From contig NZ_OMWA01000025.1 in the NCBI RefSeq assembly GCF_900314615.1, positions 1 to 54,955 of the forward strand: 54,955 bases of DNA, given 5' to 3'. Origin of the DNA: an uncultured Methanobrevibacter sp. (lineage in GTDB: Archaea; Methanobacteriota; Methanobacteria; Methanobacteriales; Methanobacteriaceae). The notes beneath the pieces are model-generated. The model was not told the DNA's origin, did not search any database, and was given only the letters and a program-made list of their open reading frames with translations. The translations under genes and the position numbers were made by a program. Numbering within the stretch: the stretch's first letter is position 1; every line of letters starts with the position of its first letter. This document shows, piece by piece, positions 32,983-41,520 of the stretch.

Positions 32983-34590
32983 ATGAATGCGAAAAGTACA
33001 AAAATTAATGAATTCTTCCAAGGAAGAAAACAACATATAATACCTATACATCAAAGAAAGTATAGTTGGACTAAGAACGAAGAATGTAAACAGCTTTTTG
33101 ACGATATATTGACCAGTGGCCAAACACCATTAGAATACAACGAAAAAATGGGCGAATATGAAGAAATCCCACATTATCTTGGAGCTATTGTATACAAAGA
33201 TATAAGTAAAAGTGGTGAATCTTTAATTAAAAGAGTTGTCGAAGATGGACAGCAAAGAATTACTACATTAACCTTATTAGTATTGGCTATGGTAGAAAAT
33301 ATTAAAAAGCATCCTAAAGCTTGTGCAATTAAAGATATTAATAATGTTGATCAATTACTTGAAGACTATGTTATTAATCCTTACTCAAAAGGAGAGGAAT
33401 ATTATAAATTAATTCTTAATGAGAGTGATAAAAACGATCTTAAAGAATTAATTGATATGATTGTTTCTGGCGAAAGTATTGATTCAAAAAAGATTAAAAT
33501 GCATAATACAAGCAATATTTTTGCTAATTTTAATTTCTTTAGATCTAAAATTAATAAAAATAATATTAATGATTTATATCAGGGGTTACTTAGATTACAA
33601 ATAATTGAAATTTATCTAGAAAGATATGATATTGACCAAGTAATTTATGAAACTTTAAATTCAACTGGAAAATCTTTAAGTATTGTGGATCGTGTTAGAA
33701 ATTATTTGTTAATGGGGTTACCTCCTGAAGAGCAAACTGAATTATATGAACATTATTGGAGGAGTATGGAAATATTATTTGAAGAGTATAATCCAATATA
33801 CTTTGATAGGTTCATAAGATATTATTGCATCATGAAACTTAAAAGGGGCGTAAAAACTGTTAATGTTTATAGGGATTTCAAAAAACTCACAAATAACTAT
33901 AAAGATGCCACTTTGATTGTTAAGGAATTATATAAATATGCTAAATATTTTATTAATATTCATTTTGATGAAGAAGATGAAGAAGATTTAAAATATTTAT
34001 TTAAAGATTTTAGTGAATCCAATCCGATGGAATTTTCACCATTCCTTTTGAAAATATATGCTGCATATGAAGATGGAAAAATTTCAAAAGAAGAATTTGT
34101 TAATGTTATTAAATTATTAGATTCTTACCTTATGAGAAGGGGCCTTTGTGGTTTAAGTGGAAATACAGGTTCTGATGGTACCGTTGTTAGGATAATGAGG
34201 GTTGTAGACATAGATGATCTTGTGAATTCTTTTTCCGAGTTCCTTTTAAGTATTAAAGGAAATTTAAGATTCCTATCAGATGAAACAGTCAGGGAAACAC
34301 TTATGAATAAGGATTTCTGTTTATTTAAAAGAAATAGATTCGTATTAAATAAATTGGCTAATGATGGTAAAAATACTCATGTTGATTTTTCTGATTTGAA
34401 AATTGTTAGGCTTAAAGTTGATTCTGATATCGATGAGATGTATCTAACTAAAATTGGTAATTTAACTCTTGAAGAAATAGATTTGTGCATGGATGTTGAT
34501 GCGGAATCTGATGAAGAGTTTATTGATAAAAGAAGCGAGTTGCTTATCGATAAAATTATTGATATATGGAGTTTTCCAACTTTATCTTAA
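32983..34590 (+). CDS. GmrSD-family DUF262 protein with degenerate nuclease domain
   Basis: 535 residues. The N-terminal DUF262 (GmrS-like) domain has IPIHQRKYSW at 20-29, DGQQR at 88-92 and LNSTGKSLSIVDRVRNYLLM at about 224-243. These are the nucleotide-using parts of modification-dependent (type IV) restriction enzymes. The C-terminal part keeps the GNLTL of the DUF1524 HNH-type nuclease (492-496). The EHIxPQ-type HxxP motif expected some 25-30 residues earlier is absent; the region reads DFSDLKIVRLKVD. The nuclease half is therefore probably inactive or altered. Lies between vsr and the methyltransferase gene. Confidence 0.75.
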   Translation: MNAKSTKINEFFQGRKQHIIPIHQRKYSWTKNEECKQLFDDILTSGQTPLEYNEKMGEYEEIPHYLGAIVYKDISKSGESLIKRVVEDGQQRITTLTLLVLAMVENIKKHPKACAIKDINNVDQLLEDYVINPYSKGEEYYKLILNESDKNDLKELIDMIVSGESIDSKKIKMHNTSNIFANFNFFRSKINKNNINDLYQGLLRLQIIEIYLERYDIDQVIYETLNSTGKSLSIVDRVRNYLLMGLPPEEQTELYEHYWRSMEILFEEYNPIYFDRFIRYYCIMKLKRGVKTVNVYRDFKKLTNNYKDATLIVKELYKYAKYFINIHFDEEDEEDLKYLFKDFSESNPMEFSPFLLKIYAAYEDGKISKEEFVNVIKLLDSYLMRRGLCGLSGNTGSDGTVVRIMRVVDIDDLVNSFSEFLLSIKGNLRFLSDETVRETLMNKDFCLFKRNRFVLNKLANDGKNTHVDFSDLKIVRLKVDSDIDEMYLTKIGNLTLEEIDLCMDVDAESDEEFIDKRSELLIDKIIDIWSFPTLS

Positions 34591-34807
34591 ATAAATTTAT
34601 TATTGGTTAATATTTGATTATTTAATCATAATATTATCTTCTTTTTTTTGTTTGATACAATGACTTTTCTTTTGTCCACATATAGTATGTCTATTGGCAG
34701 GTAATGATTATTGGGGTTTGAATAATTATTTAACTTTATTTTTAACAAAACATTTATATACTTCAAAAACATAATATACTCTAATTAAACTCAAAAGTGG
34801 TGCAAAT
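34591..34807 (+). promoter_or_regulatory. promoter of the RHH-methyltransferase operon
   Basis: A TATA box tttatata at 34753-34760 with an upstream aaaac stretch would start transcription about 25 bases before ATG 34808; gtggtg is the ribosome binding site. Oligo-T (34640-34649) after the DUF262 gene may end the upstream transcript. Confidence 0.5.
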
Positions 34808-34981
34808 ATGAGTAAAAGAATACAAGTTAATTTCACTGATGAACAGTATGACCTTCTTCAAAAGCTCAAGGGAGAGCTTGGAAGTAGCGATTCAGATGTT
34901 GTAAAAAATATAACTATATCTTGGCTTACAGAAAAGTCATTCATATCAACAACATTAAAAGAAAAATTATTTGGAGAATAA
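34808..34981 (+). CDS. ribbon-helix-helix (CopG-like) regulator, 57 aa
   Basis: Reads MSKRIQVNFTDEQYDLLQKLKGE then SSDSDVVKNITISWLTEKS: a beta strand with alternating basic/hydrophobic residues and two helices, the layout of CopG/Arc-type DNA-binding proteins. ATG 34808 behind gtggtg, stop at 34979-34981, and 3 bases before the methyltransferase start. It could act as a controller protein timing methylase and restriction gene expression. Confidence 0.75.
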   Translation: MSKRIQVNFTDEQYDLLQKLKGELGSSDSDVVKNITISWLTEKSFISTTLKEKLFGE

Positions 34982-34984
34982 ACC

Positions 34985-36277
34985 ATGAAAAAGAAAATGA
35001 TTAGTTTATTTACAGGTGCTGGGGGTCTTGATTGGGGATTTCACAACAGCAATAATTATGAACTTGTAATAGCTAATGAAATCTTAAAACCTCACCTGAA
35101 AACATATGCAGACAATCATAAGATAAAATTGATTGACATTAAAGAGTATAACAATGATGATGACGTAGCTGTTTGTGGAGATATACATGAATTAAGCGTT
35201 CCATTAAAAACAGACATCATCATGGGAGGTCCGCCATGCCAGGACTTTTCTGTTTTAAGGGGCAGTGACAACAGGGCAGGTTTCACTGTTAGACGTGGAA
35301 AATTATATGAGCAATATCTAAGAATTATAGAATCAACCAATCCAGATGTGTTTGTTTTTGAGAACGTCGTTGGAATGGTTTCAGCCAATAAAGGTGCAGC
35401 TTATGAAGCCATCCAAGATGACTTTAAAGATGCAGGATATGATTTAGTTTTTAATGATATTTTAAACATGTCAAATATAGGAGTTCCACAAGCTAGAAAA
35501 AGATTAATCATAATAGGCATTAATAAAAAGCTTAAAATCGATGAAAATAAAGCTAAAGATATAATTAATAAATATCTCTGCAATCCTATTCTTGAAAAAT
35601 ATCCATTAGTCCCATTAGAAGTATTCGAGGGTAAAATATTAACTGACCTTCAGGATTCTTATGTTAGTATAATGAAGAAGTATTCTGATTGCATGAATGG
35701 CATCGATAATGAATATTCAGAAAAATGGAAAAGCGAATATGAATCTTTAACTTTTGATATAAAAGAGGATTATTTGACTAATAACAATGTTCAAGATTAT
35801 GATGATGCAGAATTTGATCATGCCATGAAAGAACATGAAAATATACTTAAGATATTGGGCTATTATGGCAGAAAAGTTGATGAACAAACATTTATTGATG
35901 ATACCAACAATAGGGGACGTAAAAATAGGAAAGTTACAGAAAGGATGCACCACATCCCTCCGTATTATAATTTTAAGGCTGTTGACAATACTGAATGGAA
36001 AGTCAAAGGTTTAATGAGCAATATTTATAAAAGAATTCATCCATTAAAACCTTCCCCAACGGTGATTGCCTATGGTGGGGGAGGAACTGGAGGTTATCAT
36101 TATGAATATGATAGGCAGGGGTTAACTAATCGTGAAAGAGCCAGATTGCAGACATTCCCTGATAATTATATATTTAATGGTAAAACTACGGAGATTAGGG
36201 CTCAAATTGGAGAAGCAGTTCCTCCATTGGCCAGTTATTGGATTGAAAAAGTTGTTCATGATATTTTGAATTTATAG
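34985..36277 (+). CDS. DNA (cytosine-5) methyltransferase
   Basis: 430 residues with all core C5-MTase motifs in order: motif I SLFTGAGGLDWGF (7-19), motif IV GGPPCQDFS with catalytic C85, motif VI FVFENVVGM, motif VIII QARKRLIIIG, motif IX RERARLQTFPDNY and motif X QIGEAVPP. A large variable/target recognition region (about 190-350) lies between VIII and IX. It modifies cytosine in a specific sequence and, with Vsr and the following nuclease gene, forms a type II restriction-modification set. The recognition sequence cannot be predicted from this reading. Confidence 0.95.
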   Translation: MKKKMISLFTGAGGLDWGFHNSNNYELVIANEILKPHLKTYADNHKIKLIDIKEYNNDDDVAVCGDIHELSVPLKTDIIMGGPPCQDFSVLRGSDNRAGFTVRRGKLYEQYLRIIESTNPDVFVFENVVGMVSANKGAAYEAIQDDFKDAGYDLVFNDILNMSNIGVPQARKRLIIIGINKKLKIDENKAKDIINKYLCNPILEKYPLVPLEVFEGKILTDLQDSYVSIMKKYSDCMNGIDNEYSEKWKSEYESLTFDIKEDYLTNNNVQDYDDAEFDHAMKEHENILKILGYYGRKVDEQTFIDDTNNRGRKNRKVTERMHHIPPYYNFKAVDNTEWKVKGLMSNIYKRIHPLKPSPTVIAYGGGGTGGYHYEYDRQGLTNRERARLQTFPDNYIFNGKTTEIRAQIGEAVPPLASYWIEKVVHDILNL

Positions 36278-36356
36278 CATACCATACAAATTTGAAGAAG
36301 TCTTAGTCGAAATAATTATATTAATCTTTTAATTATATCTATAATTAGTGTTTATT

Positions 36357-37433
36357 ATGGGTGGAAATATTAAAAAGATTAAAGTCGACTTAACTGATGA
36401 CTTTCTTAAAAAGGCAATATATTGGATTATTTGTAAGTATGATATGGATGAATTTAAAAGAGAACAGTCTTCCTCAAAAAGAGCTTTATTGGGCGGTTTC
36501 ATTGACCGTTGGATGAATAAAGCTCCAGAATTTTTAATTTTCGATGAACTGCTGAAAGATAAAAATTATTCAGCAGTCAATGATACTTTTTTTTACACTA
36601 AGGGGGAATCAAAAAACGCTCCGGACATTTTGGGATTGATAGATAGTAATGGAAAACAATATCCATTTGCACGGTTCAAAGACAACAAATGGGAAGTTGT
36701 TGAGGGAACACCATTCATTGAAATGAAAACATTTCGTAGCGACCAAAGTTTAGTCACTATCCCATATACTCAATTCGATGATGATCATTATTATGCAATT
36801 GTCGAATCTCATCTTGAAGAAGATTATTTGCTTTCACTTTTTGATGATGAATTATTTGAGAATGACGAATATTACAATTCCATAACCAGTTTGAAAGAAG
36901 ATGAATTTATTATTTCAAATGACGAAGGCATTATTAAAAAGCCAGATAAATTAACTAAAAATGATGTGTTGGGTTATTATAATCTGTTTGGAATCTATAG
37001 AGGTATTGATTTGAGGAAATATTCTCAGATTGTTGAACAGGGTGACAATCCAATGTATTTTTCTGAAGAAACAGAACCTCCATCCAGATTTAATAGTAAA
37101 AAGATAGTCAATCCTCCAATCAGATTAACAACGGGAATTTATTATTTTAATGATGATGAAAATAATATTCCAGTCGATATTAAAGTATTTGAAGGTGGGG
37201 AATTATTAATCAAACATAAAATTAAAAGTGCATTGGATGTTGAAGTAAATGGACATGTTGAGGTTGACGGCATTAAGTTAAGTCAAGGCATGAGGCGTTT
37301 AGCATTTAAAAATTTCGAAAAAAATGGTAGCATCAAAGAAATCGCAATGACAAAAACAATCTTGGAATGTTACAATGAAGAGATTTCAGCTATTGATGAA
37401 TTAATACTTGAATTTGAAAGCATTGTAGAATAG
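36357..37433 (+). CDS. putative PD-(D/E)XK restriction endonuclease
   Basis: 358 residues from ATG 36357 (GTG 36348 is an alternative). A nuclease core is visible: N87-A-P-D90 ILGLID, then the strand ending FIEMK with E122 and K124, a classical D…ExK set. The N-terminal region (about 30-60) is helical and the C-terminal 130 residues (GIYYFNDDENNIPVDIKVFEGGELLIKH…) look beta-rich. It lies 79 bases after the methyltransferase gene, so it is the best candidate for the cognate restriction enzyme. No named type II family was recognised. Confidence 0.7.
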   Translation: MGGNIKKIKVDLTDDFLKKAIYWIICKYDMDEFKREQSSSKRALLGGFIDRWMNKAPEFLIFDELLKDKNYSAVNDTFFYTKGESKNAPDILGLIDSNGKQYPFARFKDNKWEVVEGTPFIEMKTFRSDQSLVTIPYTQFDDDHYYAIVESHLEEDYLLSLFDDELFENDEYYNSITSLKEDEFIISNDEGIIKKPDKLTKNDVLGYYNLFGIYRGIDLRKYSQIVEQGDNPMYFSEETEPPSRFNSKKIVNPPIRLTTGIYYFNDDENNIPVDIKVFEGGELLIKHKIKSALDVEVNGHVEVDGIKLSQGMRRLAFKNFEKNGSIKEIAMTKTILECYNEEISAIDELILEFESIVE

Positions 37434-37444
37434 ATATTATTAAT

Positions 37445-38203
37445 TTAAATTTCTTCATTAATTTTTTCTAAATCGAGAATGTCATGCATATCTGCTATAT
37501 GACAATAGTAATTCTGTGCATCCATTCTTGTTTTTCCATTAAGCAGATCTCCCCTATTGATGATGAATTTATTATTGATCAGATATTTTAAATCATCATG
37601 GGTCAAGTATCCTGGAATGTCAAATGCCCAGCTATTGCTTTTAAATTTATCCCATAATTTTGCTTTATCACAGATCTGTGAATAATATAGTCTGTTTCTT
37701 TTCATAGTTTGTTCGATTTCATCTTCTAAACGAACCATTATTGTAATGTCATAATGTTCGTTATTATTGGGAATGTATTTTGCATCTAAAGTCCAATCTT
37801 TAGTTTCTAGTAATAATAATTGTCCAAAGTACTTTGTGGATTTAATGGAAGTTATTAAATCATCAATTTTAAAATCGTACTTGTCCCATTTTCCTAATTC
37901 GTAAACTTCCAAATCAGGTTCGTTGATGTCATGAGTTTCATTTAATGTTTGATAAACAGCAAATTCACATAATTTTCCTTGAAATGTATTTGCAAATATT
38001 TCACCATTTTTTCTTCTGTGTCTACCTCCGCTTCTGTAGGCTCTGTGCTGTCCTTTACTGCCGAAAGTCATAGAATAAGCAAATTCAAATGATTTCTTAA
38101 CATATTCATCTTTAATTTGTCCCATTTCATCAAAATACTTCTTTACAGAAATATATTTAATTTTTGGATTGTCTTTATCAACTTCCAATCTATTGAACTT
38201 CAT
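37445..38203 (-). CDS. hypothetical protein, possible second nuclease
   Basis: 252 residues on the reverse strand, converging on the endonuclease gene with an 11-base gap. A possible PD-(D/E)XK-like arrangement is visible: E80 in GKLCEFAVY, D110 in KYDFKIDD and K121 in LITSIKSTK, followed by a strand of leucines (YFGQLLLLETKDW). The first part has a basic RSGGRHRRKNGE stretch. This would fit a DNA-cutting enzyme of the same island, but the assignment is weak. ATG 38203 without a strong ribosome binding site. Confidence 0.45.
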   Translation of the reverse strand: MKFNRLEVDKDNPKIKYISVKKYFDEMGQIKDEYVKKSFEFAYSMTFGSKGQHRAYRSGGRHRRKNGEIFANTFQGKLCEFAVYQTLNETHDINEPDLEVYELGKWDKYDFKIDDLITSIKSTKYFGQLLLLETKDWTLDAKYIPNNNEHYDITIMVRLEDEIEQTMKRNRLYYSQICDKAKLWDKFKSNSWAFDIPGYLTHDDLKYLINNKFIINRGDLLNGKTRMDAQNYYCHIADMHDILDLEKINEEI

Positions 38204-38365
38204 TGCATATAATTTTATATTTTATAATTAAAATAGCTACTTTATTTCATGTACATTGCAATATTGATTTAATCGTGTAAAATTACAAGTTGAAAGCAAT
38301 AATGCATTGGACTTATATCAAAAAGCTTTTATAGGTCTTTATTCAATTAATAATTAGTGATTATT

Positions 38366-38767
38366 ATGAATAAAGAAAAAATAAGAACATATGATGAACT
38401 TGAAGATGATGAAAAAGAAGTTCTTGATAGTTTCAGGAAAATGAAGCTAATGTATGATCATGCCAGATTCAAATTGCATAGACTTCATGTTGAAGATCTA
38501 ATTAATGATTATGGGCAGCTAAAGAAATTACGTGAAGAAATTCAAGTCAAATACTTTTCAATTTATGAAGAGTTGCTGGCTGAAGATTTAATCGAAGGTG
38601 AACTTGATGCAAGTGTTTGGGGAATTACTCGTGAGCATGAAAATGAGGTCTGGGATTCCGAAATCAGACTGATGAGCGACATCAAAACCGATTTTGACAT
38701 TGCCATTGCCATGATTGAAAGTGGCGAAGCCGAGCAGGCAATCATTGACGATGAAAACAATTTATAG
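38366..38767 (+). CDS. hypothetical acidic helical protein
   Basis: 133 residues from ATG 38366, preceded by gtgattatt like the integrase and scaffold genes of the element. Strongly acidic and apparently all-helical (DELEDDEKEVLDSFRKMKLMYDHARFKLHRLH … DFDIAIAMIESGEAEQAI). No family recognised. It stands alone between the restriction island and the capsid operon. Confidence 0.55.
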   Translation: MNKEKIRTYDELEDDEKEVLDSFRKMKLMYDHARFKLHRLHVEDLINDYGQLKKLREEIQVKYFSIYEELLAEDLIEGELDASVWGITREHENEVWDSEIRLMSDIKTDFDIAIAMIESGEAEQAIIDDENNL

Positions 38768-39049
38768 TATAATCAACATATATTGTAGTGGAGACGGAAT
38801 CATTATTGGCTGTTTTTTATAGAAATGGGCCGATTTAATTTCAAAATTAAACCTCAACAATATTAGTTTGTTTTCCGAGCTCATTTCTGTTCTATCTCCA
38901 TGTATTCTCTTTTTTCAAAATCCTAACCATCAATGTCACTCCTCACTTAACTTTAAAAAAAGTAGCTATAATATATAAATCTTTATATATTATAAGTAAT
39001 AAATTATATAATAAAATATATAATAAATTAAGTGGAGGACATTAACAAA
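38768..39049 (+). promoter_or_regulatory. capsid operon promoter region with shared AT element
   Basis: The TATA box ctttatatatt lies at about 38981-38991. The 24 bases at 38992-39015 are identical to 19775-19798 before the scaffold gene. gtggagg at 39032-39038 is the ribosome binding site for ATG 39050. The first 200 bases hold no gene that I can see. Confidence 0.6.
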
Positions 39050-39529
39050 ATGCCAGATTCAATTGTTTTATTAGAAGAGCGTAAAGAAGTAACAACTTTC
39101 CTTCTGGATGAGGGCACAATCACCGCAACCACCGTGACAACTCCGACCGGAGAGACTCCGGGATACGAGTATTCAGGAAACAAAATCAGGGTCGATGACG
39201 CCGTGACACTGTCAGCAAACTCAGACATCGGAAAGCCTACAGTCAAGAAATACACTGCAGCCGAGGGCGAAATCATACTGGGCGTTGCAGTAAACGACCC
39301 TGTCACCATGACCGGAGGAAGAAGAAAAACCTCAATACTTGTATTGGGCCATCTCTTTAGATTAAAACTTGCATCAGGACTTTCAAACATTAAGGTCAAC
39401 GACAGGATAGCACTGTCAAGCACAGGAGCCATCAAATCCGACAACGGCGAGTTCATCGCAATGCATCCGGTGGAAAGCTCAGACGACTACAACTACATCG
39501 AAGTGTTCAGACCCTATGACATAACATAG
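39050..39529 (+). CDS. head decoration protein
   Basis: 159 residues from ATG 39050; the in-frame GTG at 39032 is part of the ribosome binding site. A beta-rich small protein directly before the capsid genes, as expected for a capsid-stabilising decoration protein. Strongly similar to residues 1-158 of the 26523 protein (VLLEERKEVTTF, TPTGETPGYEYS, NDPVTMTGG, FRLKLASG, SSTGAI). G+C and codon choice (gac, ggc, atc, ctg) are visibly higher than in the neighbouring island. Confidence 0.7.
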   Translation: MPDSIVLLEERKEVTTFLLDEGTITATTVTTPTGETPGYEYSGNKIRVDDAVTLSANSDIGKPTVKKYTAAEGEIILGVAVNDPVTMTGGRRKTSILVLGHLFRLKLASGLSNIKVNDRIALSSTGAIKSDNGEFIAMHPVESSDDYNYIEVFRPYDIT

Positions 39530-39548
39530 AAGCGGAGGAAATTAGATA

Positions 39549-40487
39549 ATGATTACAAAGGGAAACGATACCAAAGTACAGAATGAGGTAATAGCTCAGA
39601 CCATTACCGACGAGTCAGCCAAAAGGCTGAGGCTGGCAAGACTCTTTCCAAAGCAGGAAATAAAGGAGAACTCAGACTACTATACCTACTTCAGGCAGAA
39701 CATCAACCTTGACGAAGCCATTAAACGTGGTCTTTTAGGCGAGGCAAAGGATTTAGCCCCTGGGGCATCCTTACAGGAATTAAACATTAGAAAGCCGGTA
39801 ACCGATACAATCTCAATAGACACTGTCGGTGGTGTCCTGAACGTGAACAAGGATGTCTTTGACAGCGACAGGATCTCCTTTGAGGACTTGCTGGCGGATG
39901 TTGCAACACTCATCGCCAACAAGATCGAATACAACATCTACGACACCATCGTAAGCTCACCGAAGGTTCCCAAATACAATACCACACAGACCGAGGACAC
40001 CATGGAGGCATTCGGTCAGTTCGTCATTAAAGCGCAGGAAGCATTTAAAGGAAAATCCGGTGCAGGCGCCGATTTGACAATAATGGTCGAGTCATACAGG
40101 ACATTGAGCTACATCAAGCAATTGGCCTATATCTCAAACAAGTCAGTCCAGCCGATAGAGGAGATTCAGGCATACTACGGTGTTGACAACATTGACTTTT
40201 TAGGGACAACCCATGCGGACGGTGGATCAATGCTCGGCGAGAAGGACTACATCGCATTCGACATAAGAAATGCCCCATTGACCGTTTTGTATTCCAAGTC
40301 TTCAGGAACAACCGTTGCGCCAATCACATCCGATCCGGAGATTGCCGACTTTTATCCGATCATTGAAATCATGAGAAAGGACATCTACGATGAGCTGCCC
40401 CAGTACACAAAGCTTTTCATACAAAGCAAAGTGGGCGTACTGTTGAACAAGCCGCATCTTGCACTGACAGGAACATGCAGGCCATAA
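39549..40487 (+). CDS. HK97-fold major capsid protein, copy 1
   Basis: 312 residues; ATG behind ggagg. Reads like a phage major capsid protein: charged helical N-terminus (NDTKVQNEVIAQTITDESAKRLRLARLFPKQEI), an E-loop-like region with LGEAKDLAPGASLQELNIRKPVTDTISIDTVGGVLNV, a spine helix (FEDLLADVATLIANKIEYNIYDTI) and a C-terminal P/A-domain with NIDFLGTTHADGG and SGTTVAPI. Roughly half its residues are identical to copy 2. Downstream of the decoration gene by 19 bases, in the standard order. Confidence 0.75.
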   Translation: MITKGNDTKVQNEVIAQTITDESAKRLRLARLFPKQEIKENSDYYTYFRQNINLDEAIKRGLLGEAKDLAPGASLQELNIRKPVTDTISIDTVGGVLNVNKDVFDSDRISFEDLLADVATLIANKIEYNIYDTIVSSPKVPKYNTTQTEDTMEAFGQFVIKAQEAFKGKSGAGADLTIMVESYRTLSYIKQLAYISNKSVQPIEEIQAYYGVDNIDFLGTTHADGGSMLGEKDYIAFDIRNAPLTVLYSKSSGTTVAPITSDPEIADFYPIIEIMRKDIYDELPQYTKLFIQSKVGVLLNKPHLALTGTCRP

Positions 40488-40503
40488 ACGGAGGAGTGAT
40501 AAA

Positions 40504-41430
40504 ATGTTAACCAAAGGAAATGACGCTAAAGTACAGGATGAGGTGATGGCCCAGATTGTAGCCGACACTTCAGCCAAATGGATGAAATTCACAAGACTTA
40601 TCCCAAAGCAGGAAATCGAGGAAAACTCCCAATACTACACTTACATGTCCCAGAGAGTCAACATCGATGAGATAATTGACAAGGGACAATTGGGCGAGGC
40701 AAAAGACATCGCTCCCGGTGCTACCTTACAGGAGCTGAACGTGAGAAAGCCTGTAAGCGACACCGTGTCCATCGACACCATCGGGGGAGTGCTGAATGTA
40801 TCTGCGCAGATGCTGGATTCTAATTTGATAAGTGTCCATGACATGCTTCAGGATGTCGGGATACTTATTGGTCGCAGCATCGAGCAGGCAGCCATAAACA
40901 TGATTTTAAACAATGACAAGGTGCCGACCTATAACTATACTGCCGGTGACGACTCAGGAGTCACAATCCTCAAGGCCCAGGAGAAGTTCAAGGAGTCAGC
41001 GGGAAGTTATTGTAATCTAAACAGCATGGCAGTCAACTACAAGTCCCTGACCACCCTGAAATCAGACATGTTCGCAAACAACAAAAAGGTCGAGCCTATC
41101 GAGGTCATAAGGTCATATTACGGTGTGGACAATATCGATTTGTTGGGAACTGCTGTCTGTGACGGAGGATCTGAAATCGATGACAAGACCTATATCGGAA
41201 TGGACTACCAGAATCCCGGAATGAAATTATTATACTCAAGGATTTCCGGAACAACCGTTGCGCCACTCGGACCTGACGGTGACGTGTATGATTTCTATCC
41301 GCTGATTGAATTCATGCGTAAAGATATTCGAGATGAACTGCCGATGTATACAAAGCTATTCATACTCACCTCAGTAGGTGTGCTGATGAATGCGCCTAAC
41401 AGAATCATCAAAGGCAAGTTCAGGGCATAA
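40504..41430 (+). CDS. HK97-fold major capsid protein, copy 2
   Basis: 308 residues; ATG behind ggaggagtgat, 16 bases after copy 1. Conserved with copy 1 along the whole length (LTKGNDAKVQDEVMAQ, PKQEIEENSQYYTY, LGEAKDIAPGATLQELNVRKPVSDT, YYGVDNIDLLGTA, SGTTVAPLG, RDELPMYTKLFI). Differences cluster in the central region (about 130-190). Two co-expressed paralogues suggest hexamer/pentamer or vertex specialisation, or two capsid sizes; a recent unused duplicate is less likely given the divergence. Confidence 0.75.
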   Translation: MLTKGNDAKVQDEVMAQIVADTSAKWMKFTRLIPKQEIEENSQYYTYMSQRVNIDEIIDKGQLGEAKDIAPGATLQELNVRKPVSDTVSIDTIGGVLNVSAQMLDSNLISVHDMLQDVGILIGRSIEQAAINMILNNDKVPTYNYTAGDDSGVTILKAQEKFKESAGSYCNLNSMAVNYKSLTTLKSDMFANNKKVEPIEVIRSYYGVDNIDLLGTAVCDGGSEIDDKTYIGMDYQNPGMKLLYSRISGTTVAPLGPDGDVYDFYPLIEFMRKDIRDELPMYTKLFILTSVGVLMNAPNRIIKGKFRA

Positions 41431-41439
41431 TCTCTTAGA

Positions 41440-41465
41440 GTTAGTGAAGTCTTCTCTTCACTAAC
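41440..41465 (+). terminator. perfect 10-bp hairpin after the capsid genes
   Basis: gttagtgaag (41440-41449) pairs perfectly with cttcactaac (41456-41465), loop tcttct. No T-run follows, so it may be an RNA end-protecting or attenuating structure rather than a classical terminator. Confidence 0.5.
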
Positions 41466-41520
41466 ACATTAACTCATAAATATGCAGAATGGCTATATTA
41501 TATAAATAGGAGCTATAAAA

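Noticed and set aside
40114..40592. Reverse-strand frames of 69 and 96 codons under the capsid genes
   Set aside because: They overlap well-supported capsid genes completely and show no ribosome binding site or recognisable motif.
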